Positions 26,445-35,199 of a stretch of 64,000 bases of DNA are shown piece after piece. Both the position numbers and the translations under genes were made by a program. How positions within the stretch are numbered: the stretch's first letter is position 1; each line of letters begins with the position of its first letter. Source of the DNA: Acidobacteriaceae bacterium (GTDB taxonomy: Bacteria > Acidobacteriota > Terriglobia > Terriglobales > Acidobacteriaceae); NCBI GenBank assembly GCA_030041515.1, contig JASHNS010000039.1:62001-126000 (forward strand), given 5' to 3'. Under the pieces are notes generated by a model, which ran no database searches, was not told where the DNA came from, and saw only the letters and a program-made list of their open reading frames with translations.

Positions 26445-27566
26445 GTGACCACCACTGCTCTCGCACCCGATGTTGCTGCCCAGGAAATTGAAACGAAACA
26501 GGACCGCCTCAGCACGCTGATGGACGAACGCGGCTGGTCCGCCGTCCTCTTCAGCCGCCACGAGAACATCGCCTGGATCACCGCCGGGCGCGTGGAAGCC
26601 CGCGTTGCTCTGGGCACAGAGACAGCCGTCTGCTCGCTGCTCCTCACCCGCCGGGGTCAGCGCTTCTATATCGCTCCGGAAAATGAAGGCCCGCGCCTCG
26701 CCGCAGAAGAGTTCGCCGGCCTGGGCTTTGAGCCGCTGCTCTACCCCTGGACCGACAACACCACCGACGAGCTGGCCCACAAAGCCGGCGGTCCGGAAAT
26801 CGGCGCCGATACAGCGATGCCCGGCTTCTACCCCCACAACTTCACCGCGCTGCGCGCACCGCTGCTTCCGGCCGAAGTCGATCGCCTCCGCCAGGTGGCG
26901 GCATCCGTTGCCGCATCCACCACGCGCGTGCTGAAAACCTTCACCCCCGGCATCACCGAAGACGAGATGGCCGCGCGCATTTCTGCCGACCTGCTGGCCC
27001 GCCACATTACCCCCAGCGTACTGCTCATGGGCACCGGGGAGCGCATCTTCCGGTACAAGCACGCCGTCCCGCGCGCCGGAGTCCTGAAGCACTACGGCAT
27101 GCTGAACCTGTGCGCGCGGCAACACGGCATGGTCATTTCCATCACCCGCTTCATCCACTTCGGGCAGCTGCCCGCGACGCTGGCCGCAAACTTCGAGAAG
27201 GCCGCGCGCATCAACGCCGAGCTGCTCCACGCCACGCGCGCCGGCGCCACCTCCGCCGCTCTCTACGCTGTCGCGGCAAAAGGCTACGCCGCCGCCGGCG
27301 TTCCCGACGAGATCACCAAGCACCATCAGGGAGGCGCCTGCGGTTATCTGGAGCGCGACTGGGTCGCCACACCAAGCGGAACCCAGACAGTCGAAGCGGT
27401 ACAGGCCTTCGCCTGGAACCCTTCGCTCCAGGGCGCGAAAGCCGAAGACACCGTGCTTCTGAATAACGGCGCAATCGAAATTCTCACCGCAACCCCGGAT
27501 CTGCCCGTCATCGAGACAACCATCAGCGGTAAAATTTATCGATCCGCTGGAGTCTTTTTGCCGTAG
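26445..27566 (+). CDS. M24-fold protein with degenerate metal site
   Basis: 373 residues from a GTG at 26445. The fold of Xaa-Pro aminopeptidase/creatinase (pita-bread) is clear: N-terminal creatinase-like domain (ERGWSAVLFSRHENIAWITAGR) and a C-terminal domain with ERIFRYKHAVPR (proton-shuttle His206), HHQGG (293-297) and WNPSLQGAKAEDTVL. Compared with the usual five ligands (D, D, H, E, E), the first Asp region reads LNLCA (Asn221), the second ISITR (no Asp), the first Glu is Asn325, and only His and Glu334 remain. Metal-dependent peptidase activity is therefore unlikely. Creatinase is a metal-free relative, so another hydrolase role is possible. Confidence 0.8.
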   Translation: MTTTALAPDVAAQEIETKQDRLSTLMDERGWSAVLFSRHENIAWITAGRVEARVALGTETAVCSLLLTRRGQRFYIAPENEGPRLAAEEFAGLGFEPLLYPWTDNTTDELAHKAGGPEIGADTAMPGFYPHNFTALRAPLLPAEVDRLRQVAASVAASTTRVLKTFTPGITEDEMAARISADLLARHITPSVLLMGTGERIFRYKHAVPRAGVLKHYGMLNLCARQHGMVISITRFIHFGQLPATLAANFEKAARINAELLHATRAGATSAALYAVAAKGYAAAGVPDEITKHHQGGACGYLERDWVATPSGTQTVEAVQAFAWNPSLQGAKAEDTVLLNNGAIEILTATPDLPVIETTISGKIYRSAGVFLP

Positions 27567-27587
27567 CTCTCGGATACTCACAACTGC

Positions 27588-27657
27588 CGGGTGCCCCGCC
27601 CTGATCGCCGCAGGCGACAGGGTGGGTTCTGATCACTGACAACTGATCACTGATCGC
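27588..27657. repeat. GGGTGCCCC hairpin repeat plus GATCACTGACAACTGATCACTGA
   Basis: Hairpin CCGCCCTGATCGCC / GGCGACAGGGTGGG with a GCA loop, followed by GATCACTGACAACTGATCAC and a further TGATCGC unit. Same layout as the copy at 35127-35196. Located between the M24-like gene and the GH42 gene. Confidence 0.75.
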
Positions 27658-27677
27658 CGATTTCGGAGAATTTCATC

Positions 27678-29783
27678 ATGCGCCTGTCGCGCTTTCCTGC
27701 TGGAAACGTTTTCATCGCCCTCCTCATCGCCGCCGCGTCGCAGCTTCCCGCCCAAACCGCCCCCTCCGCCTCCAATTGGAACGCCGCAACCGCCACCGAC
27801 TTCCCTGGGGCGCCACCCCTGCTGGTTGGCGCCGCCTGGTATCCCGAGCAGTGGCCCGAAGCCCGCTGGGACAAAGATCTTGCCCTGATGGAAGCCGCCC
27901 ACATCGACGTGGTGCGCGTCGGCGAGTTCGCCTGGTCGACCATGGAGCCTTCCGAGGGCCAGTACGACTTCGGCTGGCTCGACCGCGCCATTGCCGACGC
28001 CGCCCGCCACCACATCTACGTCGTCCTCGGCACGCCCACTGCGGCGCCCCCCGACTGGCTCACCACCAAATATCCGCAGACCCTCCGCATCAAGCAGAAC
28101 GGCCAGCGCGCCCAGCACGGCAACCGCCAGCAGTTCTCCTTCACCGATCCGCTCTACCGCAAATTCGCACGCGACATCGCGGAGCAAATGGCCATCCACT
28201 ACGGCCACAACCCCGACGTTGTCGGCTGGCAGCTTGACAACGAATACGGCAGCGTCGATCTGGGACCCACCGCGCAGCAGCAGTTCCACCAGTGGCTCCA
28301 GAAGAAGTACGGCACTATCACCAACCTCAACCAGAAATGGGCCACGGCATACTGGTCGCAGACCTACGACAACTTCGACGAGATTCCCGTCCGCCCCACC
28401 GACGAGAACCCCGCGCTGCTGCTCGACTGGAAGCGGTTCGTCTCCGATGTGTGGAAGAGCTACTCCATCAACCAGATTTCCGCGATGCGCCCCCATCTCG
28501 ACCCGCGCCAGTTCATCACCACCAACACCATGGGATGGTTTGACGGATTCAACGAGTACACCGTCCACTCCGTCCTCGACATGGCTGCGTGGGACGACTA
28601 CATCGACAGCGACCACTACGACTACCTCGGCAACGGCGCGACCCACGACCTGACGCGCGGCTACAAGAACAAGGATTTCTGGGTGATGGAAACCGAGCCC
28701 GCCTTCGTGAACTGGCGCTCGACGAACACGCCGCTGCTCCAAGGCCAGGTGCGCGACATGGCCTGGCAGGCCATCGGCCACGGCGCCAACACCGTCGAGT
28801 ACTGGCAGTGGCGCTCGGCCCCCAATGGCCAGGAAGAATACCACGGCGTCCTCGTCGGCGCCGATGGCACGCCCGTCCCGGTTTACTACGAGGTGCAAAA
28901 GGTCGGTAAAGAATTTGCCGAAGCCGGCTCCGCCCTCGCCGGCACCACACCCCACTCGCAGGTCGCGCTGGTCAACGATTACGACTCGCGCTGGGCGATC
29001 ACCTTTCAGCAGCACAGCGCCGGCTTTAACCCGGTCGGCGAAATGCTCGCCTTTTACGATCCGCTCCGTACGCAGACCCAGGCCGTCGACGTCATCTCCG
29101 TCGACACGCCACTCAACGGATATAAGGTCGTCGAACTACCCGCGCTGAACGTCATCTCGCAACCCATCGCCGACCGCCTCATGGCCTACGTCCGCCAGGG
29201 CGGACACCTGCTCCTCGGCCCCCGCACCGGCATGAAGAATGAGTTCAACGGCCTCCAGCCCGAACGCCAGCCCGGTCCGCTCGTCAATTTCCTCGGTGGC
29301 CGCGTCGACCAGTTCTACGCGCTGGACTATAACGTCCCGGTCAGTGGAACCTGGGGGGACGGCACCGCGAACGTCTGGGCTGAGCAACTCTCCACCTCAT
29401 CGCCCAACACGACGGTTCTGATGACCTATGGCGAGAGCAATGGCTGGCTTGATGGACAGCCCGCCGCCATCACGCGCCAGATCGGCAATGGAACCATCAC
29501 CTACGTCGGCGCATGGCTCGACCCCACGCTCATGAGCCACCTTACCTCCTGGCTCCTGCAGCAGGCGGGCGTCCGGCCCATCCTCGCCAATGTGCCCGAT
29601 GGCGTCGAAGTCTGCCGCCGCACGGGCGAGGGCAAATCGGTCCTGATTCTGATCAACCACAATCAGCAGCCGGAGCATATCGACCTGCCGGCGCCCATGC
29701 GCGAGCTTATCGACCACCCCGGCGCCGTTACCTCTGTCGACTTGCCAAAATTCGGCGTCGCCGTACTGGAGCAGCAAAAGTAG
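27678..29783 (+). CDS. GH42 beta-galactosidase, exported
   Basis: 701 residues with an N-terminal signal peptide (FIALLIAAASQLPAQ), so periplasmic or secreted. The GH42 barrel begins LLVGAAWYPEQWPEARWDKDLALM. Acid/base Glu189 in GWQLDNEYG and nucleophile Glu338 in WVMETEP are visible, followed by the trimerisation-like flavodoxin fold (VDVISVDTPLNGYKVVELPALNVI) and a C-terminal beta domain. Hydrolyses terminal beta-galactosides, probably plant galactan fragments. Confidence 0.95.
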   Translation: MRLSRFPAGNVFIALLIAAASQLPAQTAPSASNWNAATATDFPGAPPLLVGAAWYPEQWPEARWDKDLALMEAAHIDVVRVGEFAWSTMEPSEGQYDFGWLDRAIADAARHHIYVVLGTPTAAPPDWLTTKYPQTLRIKQNGQRAQHGNRQQFSFTDPLYRKFARDIAEQMAIHYGHNPDVVGWQLDNEYGSVDLGPTAQQQFHQWLQKKYGTITNLNQKWATAYWSQTYDNFDEIPVRPTDENPALLLDWKRFVSDVWKSYSINQISAMRPHLDPRQFITTNTMGWFDGFNEYTVHSVLDMAAWDDYIDSDHYDYLGNGATHDLTRGYKNKDFWVMETEPAFVNWRSTNTPLLQGQVRDMAWQAIGHGANTVEYWQWRSAPNGQEEYHGVLVGADGTPVPVYYEVQKVGKEFAEAGSALAGTTPHSQVALVNDYDSRWAITFQQHSAGFNPVGEMLAFYDPLRTQTQAVDVISVDTPLNGYKVVELPALNVISQPIADRLMAYVRQGGHLLLGPRTGMKNEFNGLQPERQPGPLVNFLGGRVDQFYALDYNVPVSGTWGDGTANVWAEQLSTSSPNTTVLMTYGESNGWLDGQPAAITRQIGNGTITYVGAWLDPTLMSHLTSWLLQQAGVRPILANVPDGVEVCRRTGEGKSVLILINHNQQPEHIDLPAPMRELIDHPGAVTSVDLPKFGVAVLEQQK

Positions 29784-29882
29784 CCGGTCGCCTCTGCCAG
29801 CGACCCACCGGGAGCAGCGGGCATGGGTACCCTTCGTCCCACGCCCGCGTCCAACGGGACAGGTGCGCGAGGTCGCCATCCC

Positions 29883-30581
29883 ATGAAACTCCTCCGTCTC
29901 GCCCTCCTTCTGCTCTTCCCGCTGGCGCTGTCGGCGCAGGCCATCCCCGCCGGAACCATCCTGCCGGTGCAGCTTGAGACAACGCTGCATGCCGGCAAGC
30001 TCCGCGCCGGTCAGGCCATTCATGCGCGCGTGATGCAAAACATCCCCGGCACGGCGATTCACCGCGGCGCAAAGGTCGTGGGCCGCATCACCGCGGTCAC
30101 GCCGAATTCCGTCTCGCTCCGCTTCAACGCCGTCATCAGTCACGGGCACCGCATCCCTGTCTCGACGAATCTCCGCGCTCTGGCTTCCATGATGGAGGTG
30201 TCGGAGGCTCATCTTCCGGAAGAGCAAGCCTCCCGCGGCCTGGTTCCTGAGAACTGGACCACGCAGCAAATCGGAGGCGATATGGTCTATCGCGGCGGAG
30301 GCCACGTGATGGGGGCGAATGGCTTCGTGGGCAATCCTACGGCGTATGGCGTCCGCGATCGCCTCACTGCGAACGGACCCTGCCGCGCCGCCGTGGACGG
30401 CAACGGCCGGCCCCAGGCGCTGTGGCTCTTTTCTTCCGCGGCCTGCGGCGTCTACGGCATTCCCGGACTGACCATCATCCACGCCGGCCGATCCTCCGGA
30501 GCCATCGACCTGGCCTCACCCTCGCATCCGCTGCTCATCCGCAGCGGCGGCGGCCTGCTGCTCCGCGTCCGCGGTTCATAG
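29883..30581 (+). CDS. Secreted protein of unknown function
   Basis: 232 residues from the ATG at 29883. Signal peptide LLRLALLLLFPLALSAQA, then PAGTILPVQLETTLHAGKLRAGQAIHARVMQNIPG, a small beta-barrel-like domain reminiscent of the C-terminal part of TrbI/VirB10 or SLT-associated folds but not assigned. The second half (GPCRAAVDGNGRPQALWLFSSAACGVYGIPGL) is common among acidobacterial hypotheticals. Two Cys could pair. Confidence 0.7.
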   Translation: MKLLRLALLLLFPLALSAQAIPAGTILPVQLETTLHAGKLRAGQAIHARVMQNIPGTAIHRGAKVVGRITAVTPNSVSLRFNAVISHGHRIPVSTNLRALASMMEVSEAHLPEEQASRGLVPENWTTQQIGGDMVYRGGGHVMGANGFVGNPTAYGVRDRLTANGPCRAAVDGNGRPQALWLFSSAACGVYGIPGLTIIHAGRSSGAIDLASPSHPLLIRSGGGLLLRVRGS

Positions 30582-30587
30582 CGCGCC

Positions 30588-30648
30588 AACCGGTTCTTCG
30601 CTGACCGCTTCTTAGCTGACCGTCTTATCGCTGACCGCATCACCGCTA
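30588..30648. repeat. CGGTTCTTCGCTGACCG-type repeat, copy 2
   Basis: AACCGGTTCTTCGCTGACCG, then CTTCTTAGCTGACCGTC and TTATCGCTGACCGC, homologous to 25201-25262. Directly upstream of the ABC-F gene, where it must be part of the promoter or leader. Confidence 0.6.
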
Positions 30649-30658
30649 GAATGGAGTC

Positions 30659-32632
30659 ATGCTGCAACTCTCCGGCGCCGGCAAGCGCTTCGGTCCGCGC
30701 CTCCTTTTTGAAAACGCAGACTGGCTGATCACTCCGAACGAGAAGACCGCGCTCGTCGGCGCCAACGGTGCGGGAAAATCCACGCTGATGAAGATCCTCG
30801 GCGGCATGGACTCGCTCGACTACGGCTCCGTGCAGCGCATGAAGGGCATGAGCATCGGCTACCTGCCCCAGGACGGCCTCGCGCTCTCCGGCCGCACCGT
30901 TTTCGACGAGTGCCTTTCCGTCTTCGATGAGCTGCGCGCCATGGAGGGCGAATTTGAGCGCCTCGCGCATGCGCTGTCCGAGCTCGACCCCGAAAGCGCG
31001 GAATACGCCGCCGTCGCCGACCGCTACTCGCACGTCGAGGCCCGCCTGCGCCATCACGACGTCTACGCCCTCGACGCGCAGGTGGGCGCCGTCCTCACCG
31101 GCCTCGGCTTTTCCAAGGAGGACTGGACCCGCCGCACCGAGGAATTCTCCGGCGGCTGGCAAATGCGCATCGCCCTCGGCAAACTGCTCCTCGAGCAGCC
31201 CGACCTGCTCCTCCTCGACGAGCCCACCAACCACCTCGACCTTGAAACCCGCAACTGGCTGGAAAACTACCTCGTCAGCTGGCCCAACGGATACATCCTC
31301 ATCTCGCACGACCGCTACTTCCTCGACGTCACGGTCAACAAGATCATCGAAATCTGGAACAAGGCTCTGCACGTCTACCACGGCAACTACGAGAAATACC
31401 TCACGCAGAAAGCCGAGCGCCGCGCGCAGCTTGAATCCGCCTACCGTAACCAGCGCGAGCGCATCGAGCACCTCGAAGTCTTCATCAATCGCTTCCGCTA
31501 TCAGGCGACGAAAGCCAAACAGGTCCAGAGCCGCATTAAAGAGCTCGAAAAAATCGAGCGCATCGAAATCCCGCTCGAAGAGCCCGTCCCGCACTTCACC
31601 TTTCCGCAGCCGCCACCCTCCGGCCGCAATGTCGTGGACGTGGTTGGCCTCTCCATGCAATACGGCGAAAAGCGCGTCCTCGAAGATGTGAACTTCACCA
31701 TCGAGCGCGGCGACCGTATTGCGCTCGTCGGCGTCAACGGCGCCGGCAAGTCTACGCTCATCCGCCTGCTCTCCGGCCAGGAATCCCCGACCACGGGCAC
31801 GCTGAAGCTCGGCCACAACGTTGTCGCCGAATACTTCGCGCAGGATCAGTACAAGGTCCTCGATCCCGACGCTCGCATGCTGGACGACATCGGCCGCACC
31901 GCCCCCAAAGTGCCGGAAACCGATCTGCGGTCGCTCCTCGGCTGCTTCCTTTTCTCCGGCGACGACGTTTTCAAGCGCCTCGGCGTGCTCTCCGGCGGCG
32001 AACGCAACCGCTACGCGCTGGCCCGCATTCTCGTCAGCCCCGCCAATTTCCTCCTCCTCGACGAGCCGACCAACCATCTCGATCTCCGCGCCAAAGACGT
32101 CCTCCTCGAAGCCATCGGCAAATTCAACGGGACGGTCATCTTCGTCTCGCACGACCGCTACTTCATCGACGGGCTGGCGCAGAAGGTCTTCGAGATCGCA
32201 AAGACCGACGACCCTGCGCGCGGGTCCACGCTGCACGTCTACCCGGGCAACTACGAAGATTATTTGTGGAGGAAGGAAGGCGGCGCGGCGCATCTGGCCG
32301 CGGAAACTGCGGCACGGGCCGCGGAGAAAGAATCCGTCACTGTTGTTTTGCAATCGGCTCCCGAGGAAGCGCCGCTGGCAGCGCAGGCCCATGCGAAGCG
32401 CCTCAATCCGATCAAGCTCCGCCAGATGCAGGATCGCCTCGCCCAACTCGAAGCGGAAATCCCCCGCGTGGAAGCACTGATCGCCGTCACCGAGGAAGCG
32501 CTCGGCGTCTACGTCAGCGCCGACGAAACCCAACGCCTCACCGCCGAGCTCACCTTCCTCCGCGAACAGCAATCCACGCTCACGGCGGAATGGGAGGAAT
32601 TATCAATGCAGCTGGAAGGTGTCGTCAGCTAG
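30659..32632 (+). CDS. ABC-F family ATPase (ribosome-associated type)
   Basis: 657 residues, two ABC domains and no membrane segments. Walker A motifs GANGAGKST and GVNGAGKST, signatures FSGGWQMR and LSGGERNR, Walker B LLLLDEPTNHLDLE and FLLLDEPTNHLDLR. The linker between them (RRAQLESAYRNQRERIEHLEVFINRFRY) is the P-site tRNA-interaction motif region. A C-terminal coiled coil (IKLRQMQDRLAQLEAEIPRVEAL) is present. ABC-F proteins act at the ribosomal E site; some confer antibiotic protection, most (Uup/EttA/YbiT-like) do not. Subtype not decided. Confidence 0.93.
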   Translation: MLQLSGAGKRFGPRLLFENADWLITPNEKTALVGANGAGKSTLMKILGGMDSLDYGSVQRMKGMSIGYLPQDGLALSGRTVFDECLSVFDELRAMEGEFERLAHALSELDPESAEYAAVADRYSHVEARLRHHDVYALDAQVGAVLTGLGFSKEDWTRRTEEFSGGWQMRIALGKLLLEQPDLLLLDEPTNHLDLETRNWLENYLVSWPNGYILISHDRYFLDVTVNKIIEIWNKALHVYHGNYEKYLTQKAERRAQLESAYRNQRERIEHLEVFINRFRYQATKAKQVQSRIKELEKIERIEIPLEEPVPHFTFPQPPPSGRNVVDVVGLSMQYGEKRVLEDVNFTIERGDRIALVGVNGAGKSTLIRLLSGQESPTTGTLKLGHNVVAEYFAQDQYKVLDPDARMLDDIGRTAPKVPETDLRSLLGCFLFSGDDVFKRLGVLSGGERNRYALARILVSPANFLLLDEPTNHLDLRAKDVLLEAIGKFNGTVIFVSHDRYFIDGLAQKVFEIAKTDDPARGSTLHVYPGNYEDYLWRKEGGAAHLAAETAARAAEKESVTVVLQSAPEEAPLAAQAHAKRLNPIKLRQMQDRLAQLEAEIPRVEALIAVTEEALGVYVSADETQRLTAELTFLREQQSTLTAEWEELSMQLEGVVS

Positions 32633-32654
32633 GAAACTTCGTTAAGAAACAGGC

Positions 32655-32768
32655 TGACATCCTGAGCGAGCGTGCCGAAACCGTCGCCCAATTCGCTTGC
32701 GAACCGCGGTCTTGACGAGAGCAATCCACCCGCAGAAAGAAAAAGACCTGTCATCCTGAGCGAAGTGG
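32655..32768. repeat. CATCCTGAGCGA interspersed repeats
   Basis: Two units, TGACATCCTGAGCGAGCG (32655-32672) and TGTCATCCTGAGCGAAGTGG (32749-32768), the second followed by the palindrome GCGCGCTCAGCGCG and GTCAAAGGACCTGCATTT. No gene lies between the ABC-F stop and the convergent FmdB-type gene (32828). Confidence 0.6.
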
Positions 32769-32827
32769 AGCGCGCGCTCAGCGCGATCCACGCAGTCAAA
32801 GGACCTGCATTTCAAACCGCTCAGCCG

Positions 32828-33169
32828 CTATTCGCTTTTCTTCGCCGCCGTGCCGGACGAACTGGATGAACTCGCCCCACTCTCACTCGACGATGCCGCC
32901 GGTTTCTCCGCCGACGAACCACCCTCGCTCGGCTTCGCGCCGTCCGTCTTCGCCGCCCCATCCGCCGAAGCCTTCATCGGCCCCGATTTCTTCGCGGCGT
33001 AGTCGTTCACGTACCAACCCGATCCCTTGAACTGGATCGCCGGCGCGGAGAGCAGACGCTCCACTTCACCCCCGCACACCGGGCACTCTTTCTCTTCCGG
33101 AGCGCTGAAGCTCTGGATCTTCTCAAACTGATGTCCGCACTGCCTGCAGCGGTATTCATATAGCGGCAC
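32828..33169 (-). CDS. FmdB-type zinc ribbon protein
   Basis: 113 residues. MPLYEYRCRQCGHQFEKIQ...CPVCGGEVERLLSAPAIQFKGSGWYVNDY is the FmdB/putative regulatory zinc ribbon (CxxC...CxxC) with the usual GSGWY tail. The remaining half is a low-complexity Ser/Ala/Lys linker. The family is abundant and small; a regulatory role is proposed but not shown. Confidence 0.9.
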   Translation of the reverse strand: MPLYEYRCRQCGHQFEKIQSFSAPEEKECPVCGGEVERLLSAPAIQFKGSGWYVNDYAAKKSGPMKASADGAAKTDGAKPSEGGSSAEKPAASSSESGASSSSSSGTAAKKSE

Positions 33170-33285
33170 AGCGCTTTCCCTCGCAATTCAAAAAAGCAAG
33201 CTTGTTGAGGATCGGCCCCTCCGGCCCGCATCCCACGCGCAGCCGCTGGGAATGGAACCGCCCTCTGCGTCTATTCTAGCCGCGC

Positions 33286-33333
33286 CGGGTGCCCCACACC
33301 TGTTCGCAGTCTCACCGAGAACAGAGTGGGACC
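33286..33333. repeat. GGGTGCCCC hairpin repeat, copy near serA 3' end
   Basis: GGGTGCCCCACACCTGTTC, then GCAGTCTCACCGAGAACAG and AGTGGGACCC. The inner arms TGTTC/GAACA differ from the copies at 27.6 and 35.1 kb but still pair. Intergenic between the FmdB gene and serA. Confidence 0.6.
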
Positions 33334-33352
33334 CGCCGCTGACCGCTGGCAG

Positions 33353-34942
33353 CTATAAGGTCACCTGCCGCACGCCCGTGATCGCCGGCTCCGCCCGCAG
33401 CTTCTGGATCACCGCTTCCGGCGCTTCCCCGTCGATCTGCAGCACCGCCAGCGCCGTCGCGCCGCCGCCGCCATTGGCGCGCCCCAGCGCAAAGTTCGCA
33501 ATGTTGATCTTGTGCTCGCCCAGAATCGTCCCGATGCGCCCAATCACGCCCGGCACGTCATGGTTCCGGATCGCCAGCAGCGTGCCCTGCAGCGGCGCTT
33601 CAATGTCGATGCCGTCCAGCCGCAGCAGCCGCGGCTGCTCGCCGTGCAGCACCGCGCCGCTGGCCGCGATCTCCGCGGTTCCCGTGCCTCCCGTCGTGTG
33701 CAGCGTGAGTTGCACCACGCTGCCCGCGCCGCCCGCCGAAGCTTCTCGCTTCTCCTCGTGCAGGCGAATCCCCCGCTCCGCTGCAATCGACGCCGCGTTG
33801 ATCCGGTTCACCGCCTCCAGATGCCCCAGCACGCCCGCAATCGCCGCGTTGCGCACCAGATCCGTCTTCAGCTCCGCTACGCGCCCGCGGTACTTGATCC
33901 CAATGCTGTCGATCGTCCCTCTGGGGAACTGCGCGAGGAACGTGCCCAGCCGCTCCGCCAGCGTCATGTACGGCGCCAGCTCCTGGAATTCCTCGTGTGT
34001 CAGCGACGGCAGATTGACCGCATTCTGCACCACGCCCGACTTCAGATACTCCTTCACCTGCAGCGCAATCTGCACGCCCACCGCTTCCTGCGCCTCCGCC
34101 GTCGACCCCGCAATGTGCGGGGTCAGAATCACGTTCGGCAGCCCGAAGAACGGCGACTCCTTTGGCGGCTCTTTCTCAAACACATCCAGCGCCGCGCCCG
34201 CTACCTGACCGCTCTTCAGCGCCTCCGCCAAATCCTTCTCGACGACCAGCTCGCCGCGCGCGCAATTCACAATGCGCACGCCCTTCTTCATCGTCCTGAG
34301 CGTGGCCGCGTTGATGATCCCCTGCGTCTGCGGCGTGAGTCCCACGTGCAGTGTCAGATAATCCGCCTCCGCAAACAGCTCCTCGGCACCCACCAGCCGA
34401 ATCGCGTTCTCCCTCGCAATCGACGCCGATACAAACGGATCGTGCCCCACCAATTCCATCCCAAAGCTCCGCGCCCGCCGCGCCACTTCGAGGCCAATCC
34501 GTCCCAACCCCAGAATGCCCAGCTTCTTCCCGCGCAGCTCCGCACCCTGCAGCGACTTCTTCTCCCACTTGCCCGCGTGCATCGTCTCCGTCGCTCGCGG
34601 GACCTGCCGCGCCAGCGCGACCATCAGTCCCAGCGTCAGCTCCGCCACAGCCACGGCGTTCGCGCCCGGCGTATTCATCACCACAATCCCGCGCCGTGTC
34701 GCCGCGTCGGCGTCGATATTGTCCACGCCCACGCCCGCGCGCCCAATCACGCGCAGCTTTTCTGCCGCCGCCATCAGCGCATCATCCACCTGTACCGCCG
34801 ACCGCACCACCAGAGCATCGGCGTCCTTCACCGCCGCCGGCAGATCCTTCACCTGGTCGTGCGTCAGCACCTGCCATCCCGCCTCAGCTGCAAACACCTC
34901 TACCGTCGCCGGAGACACTTTTTCCGCCAGTACGATCTTCAT
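33353..34942 (-). CDS. serA: D-3-phosphoglycerate dehydrogenase SerA
   Basis: 529 residues, the long (type I-like) form. Oxidises 3-phosphoglycerate in serine synthesis. NAD site GILGLGRIGLEVARRA, catalytic NCARGELVVEK (Arg), the Glu in DVFEKEPPKE and the His in LTPHIAGST, then an intervening domain and a C-terminal ACT domain (LRLDGIDIEAPLQGTLLAIRNHDVPGVIGRIGTIL) for serine feedback. The gene upstream on the same strand is a class V aminotransferase (gap 257 bp of repeats). Confidence 0.95.
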   Translation of the reverse strand: MKIVLAEKVSPATVEVFAAEAGWQVLTHDQVKDLPAAVKDADALVVRSAVQVDDALMAAAEKLRVIGRAGVGVDNIDADAATRRGIVVMNTPGANAVAVAELTLGLMVALARQVPRATETMHAGKWEKKSLQGAELRGKKLGILGLGRIGLEVARRARSFGMELVGHDPFVSASIARENAIRLVGAEELFAEADYLTLHVGLTPQTQGIINAATLRTMKKGVRIVNCARGELVVEKDLAEALKSGQVAGAALDVFEKEPPKESPFFGLPNVILTPHIAGSTAEAQEAVGVQIALQVKEYLKSGVVQNAVNLPSLTHEEFQELAPYMTLAERLGTFLAQFPRGTIDSIGIKYRGRVAELKTDLVRNAAIAGVLGHLEAVNRINAASIAAERGIRLHEEKREASAGGAGSVVQLTLHTTGGTGTAEIAASGAVLHGEQPRLLRLDGIDIEAPLQGTLLAIRNHDVPGVIGRIGTILGEHKINIANFALGRANGGGGATALAVLQIDGEAPEAVIQKLRAEPAITGVRQVTL

Positions 34943-34979
34943 GTTTCCCTTTCTGAAATGCGCCGCAACCTGCCGCTTT

Positions 34980-35042
34980 GTATCAGGGCACGACTTCAGT
35001 CGTGCTGAAAAGTGCGAAAAAGCTATAGGCTTGAGCCCCCGT
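34980..35042. repeat. GTATCAGGGCACGACTTCAGTCGTGC palindromic repeat
   Basis: Begins GTATCAGGGCACGAC-TTCA-GTCGTGC (7-8 bp stem with TTCA loop) and runs to AGGCTTGAGCCCC. A second copy is at 61041-61102. Intergenic, between the aminotransferase and serA genes. Confidence 0.8.
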
Positions 35043-35053
35043 GTCTGCTCGTC

Positions 35054-35122
35054 GTGTACCCACCCTTGTTCGCGATCTCATCGCGAACAGAGTGAGCTCG
35101 GATCACTGACAACTGATCACTC
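35054..35122. repeat. Hairpin repeat with TGTTCGCGAT arms plus GATCACTGACAACTGATCAC
   Basis: CACCCTTGTTCGCGAT / ATCGCGAACAGAGTG form a 10-bp perfect inner stem, then GATCACTGACAACTGATCAC. Adjacent to the next unit at 35127. Confidence 0.75.
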
Positions 35123-35126
35123 AGTT

Positions 35127-35196
35127 TGGGTGCCCCACCCTTATCGCCGCAGGCGATAGGGTGGGTTCTGATCACTGACAACTGATCACTGGCAAC
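35127..35196. repeat. GGGTGCCCCACCC hairpin repeat plus GATCACTGACAACTGATCAC
   Basis: CCCACCCTTATCGCC / GGCGATAGGGTGGG with a GCA loop, then TTCTGATCACTGACAACTG and ATCACTGG. Almost the same as 27588-27657. Together with the preceding units it fills the 257 bp between the aminotransferase and serA genes. Confidence 0.78.
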
Positions 35197-35199
35197 CGA

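Noticed and set aside
25452-27581. 709-codon minus-strand frame opposite the aldo/keto reductase and M24-like genes
   Set aside because: Antisense of two clear genes, composition typical of a shadow.
30452-32572. 706-codon open frame on the minus strand opposite the ABC-F gene
   Set aside because: It mirrors the ABC-F codon pattern in antisense, has Val/Glu/Asp/Gly-rich composition without a known fold, and no ribosome site; a GC-rich shadow.
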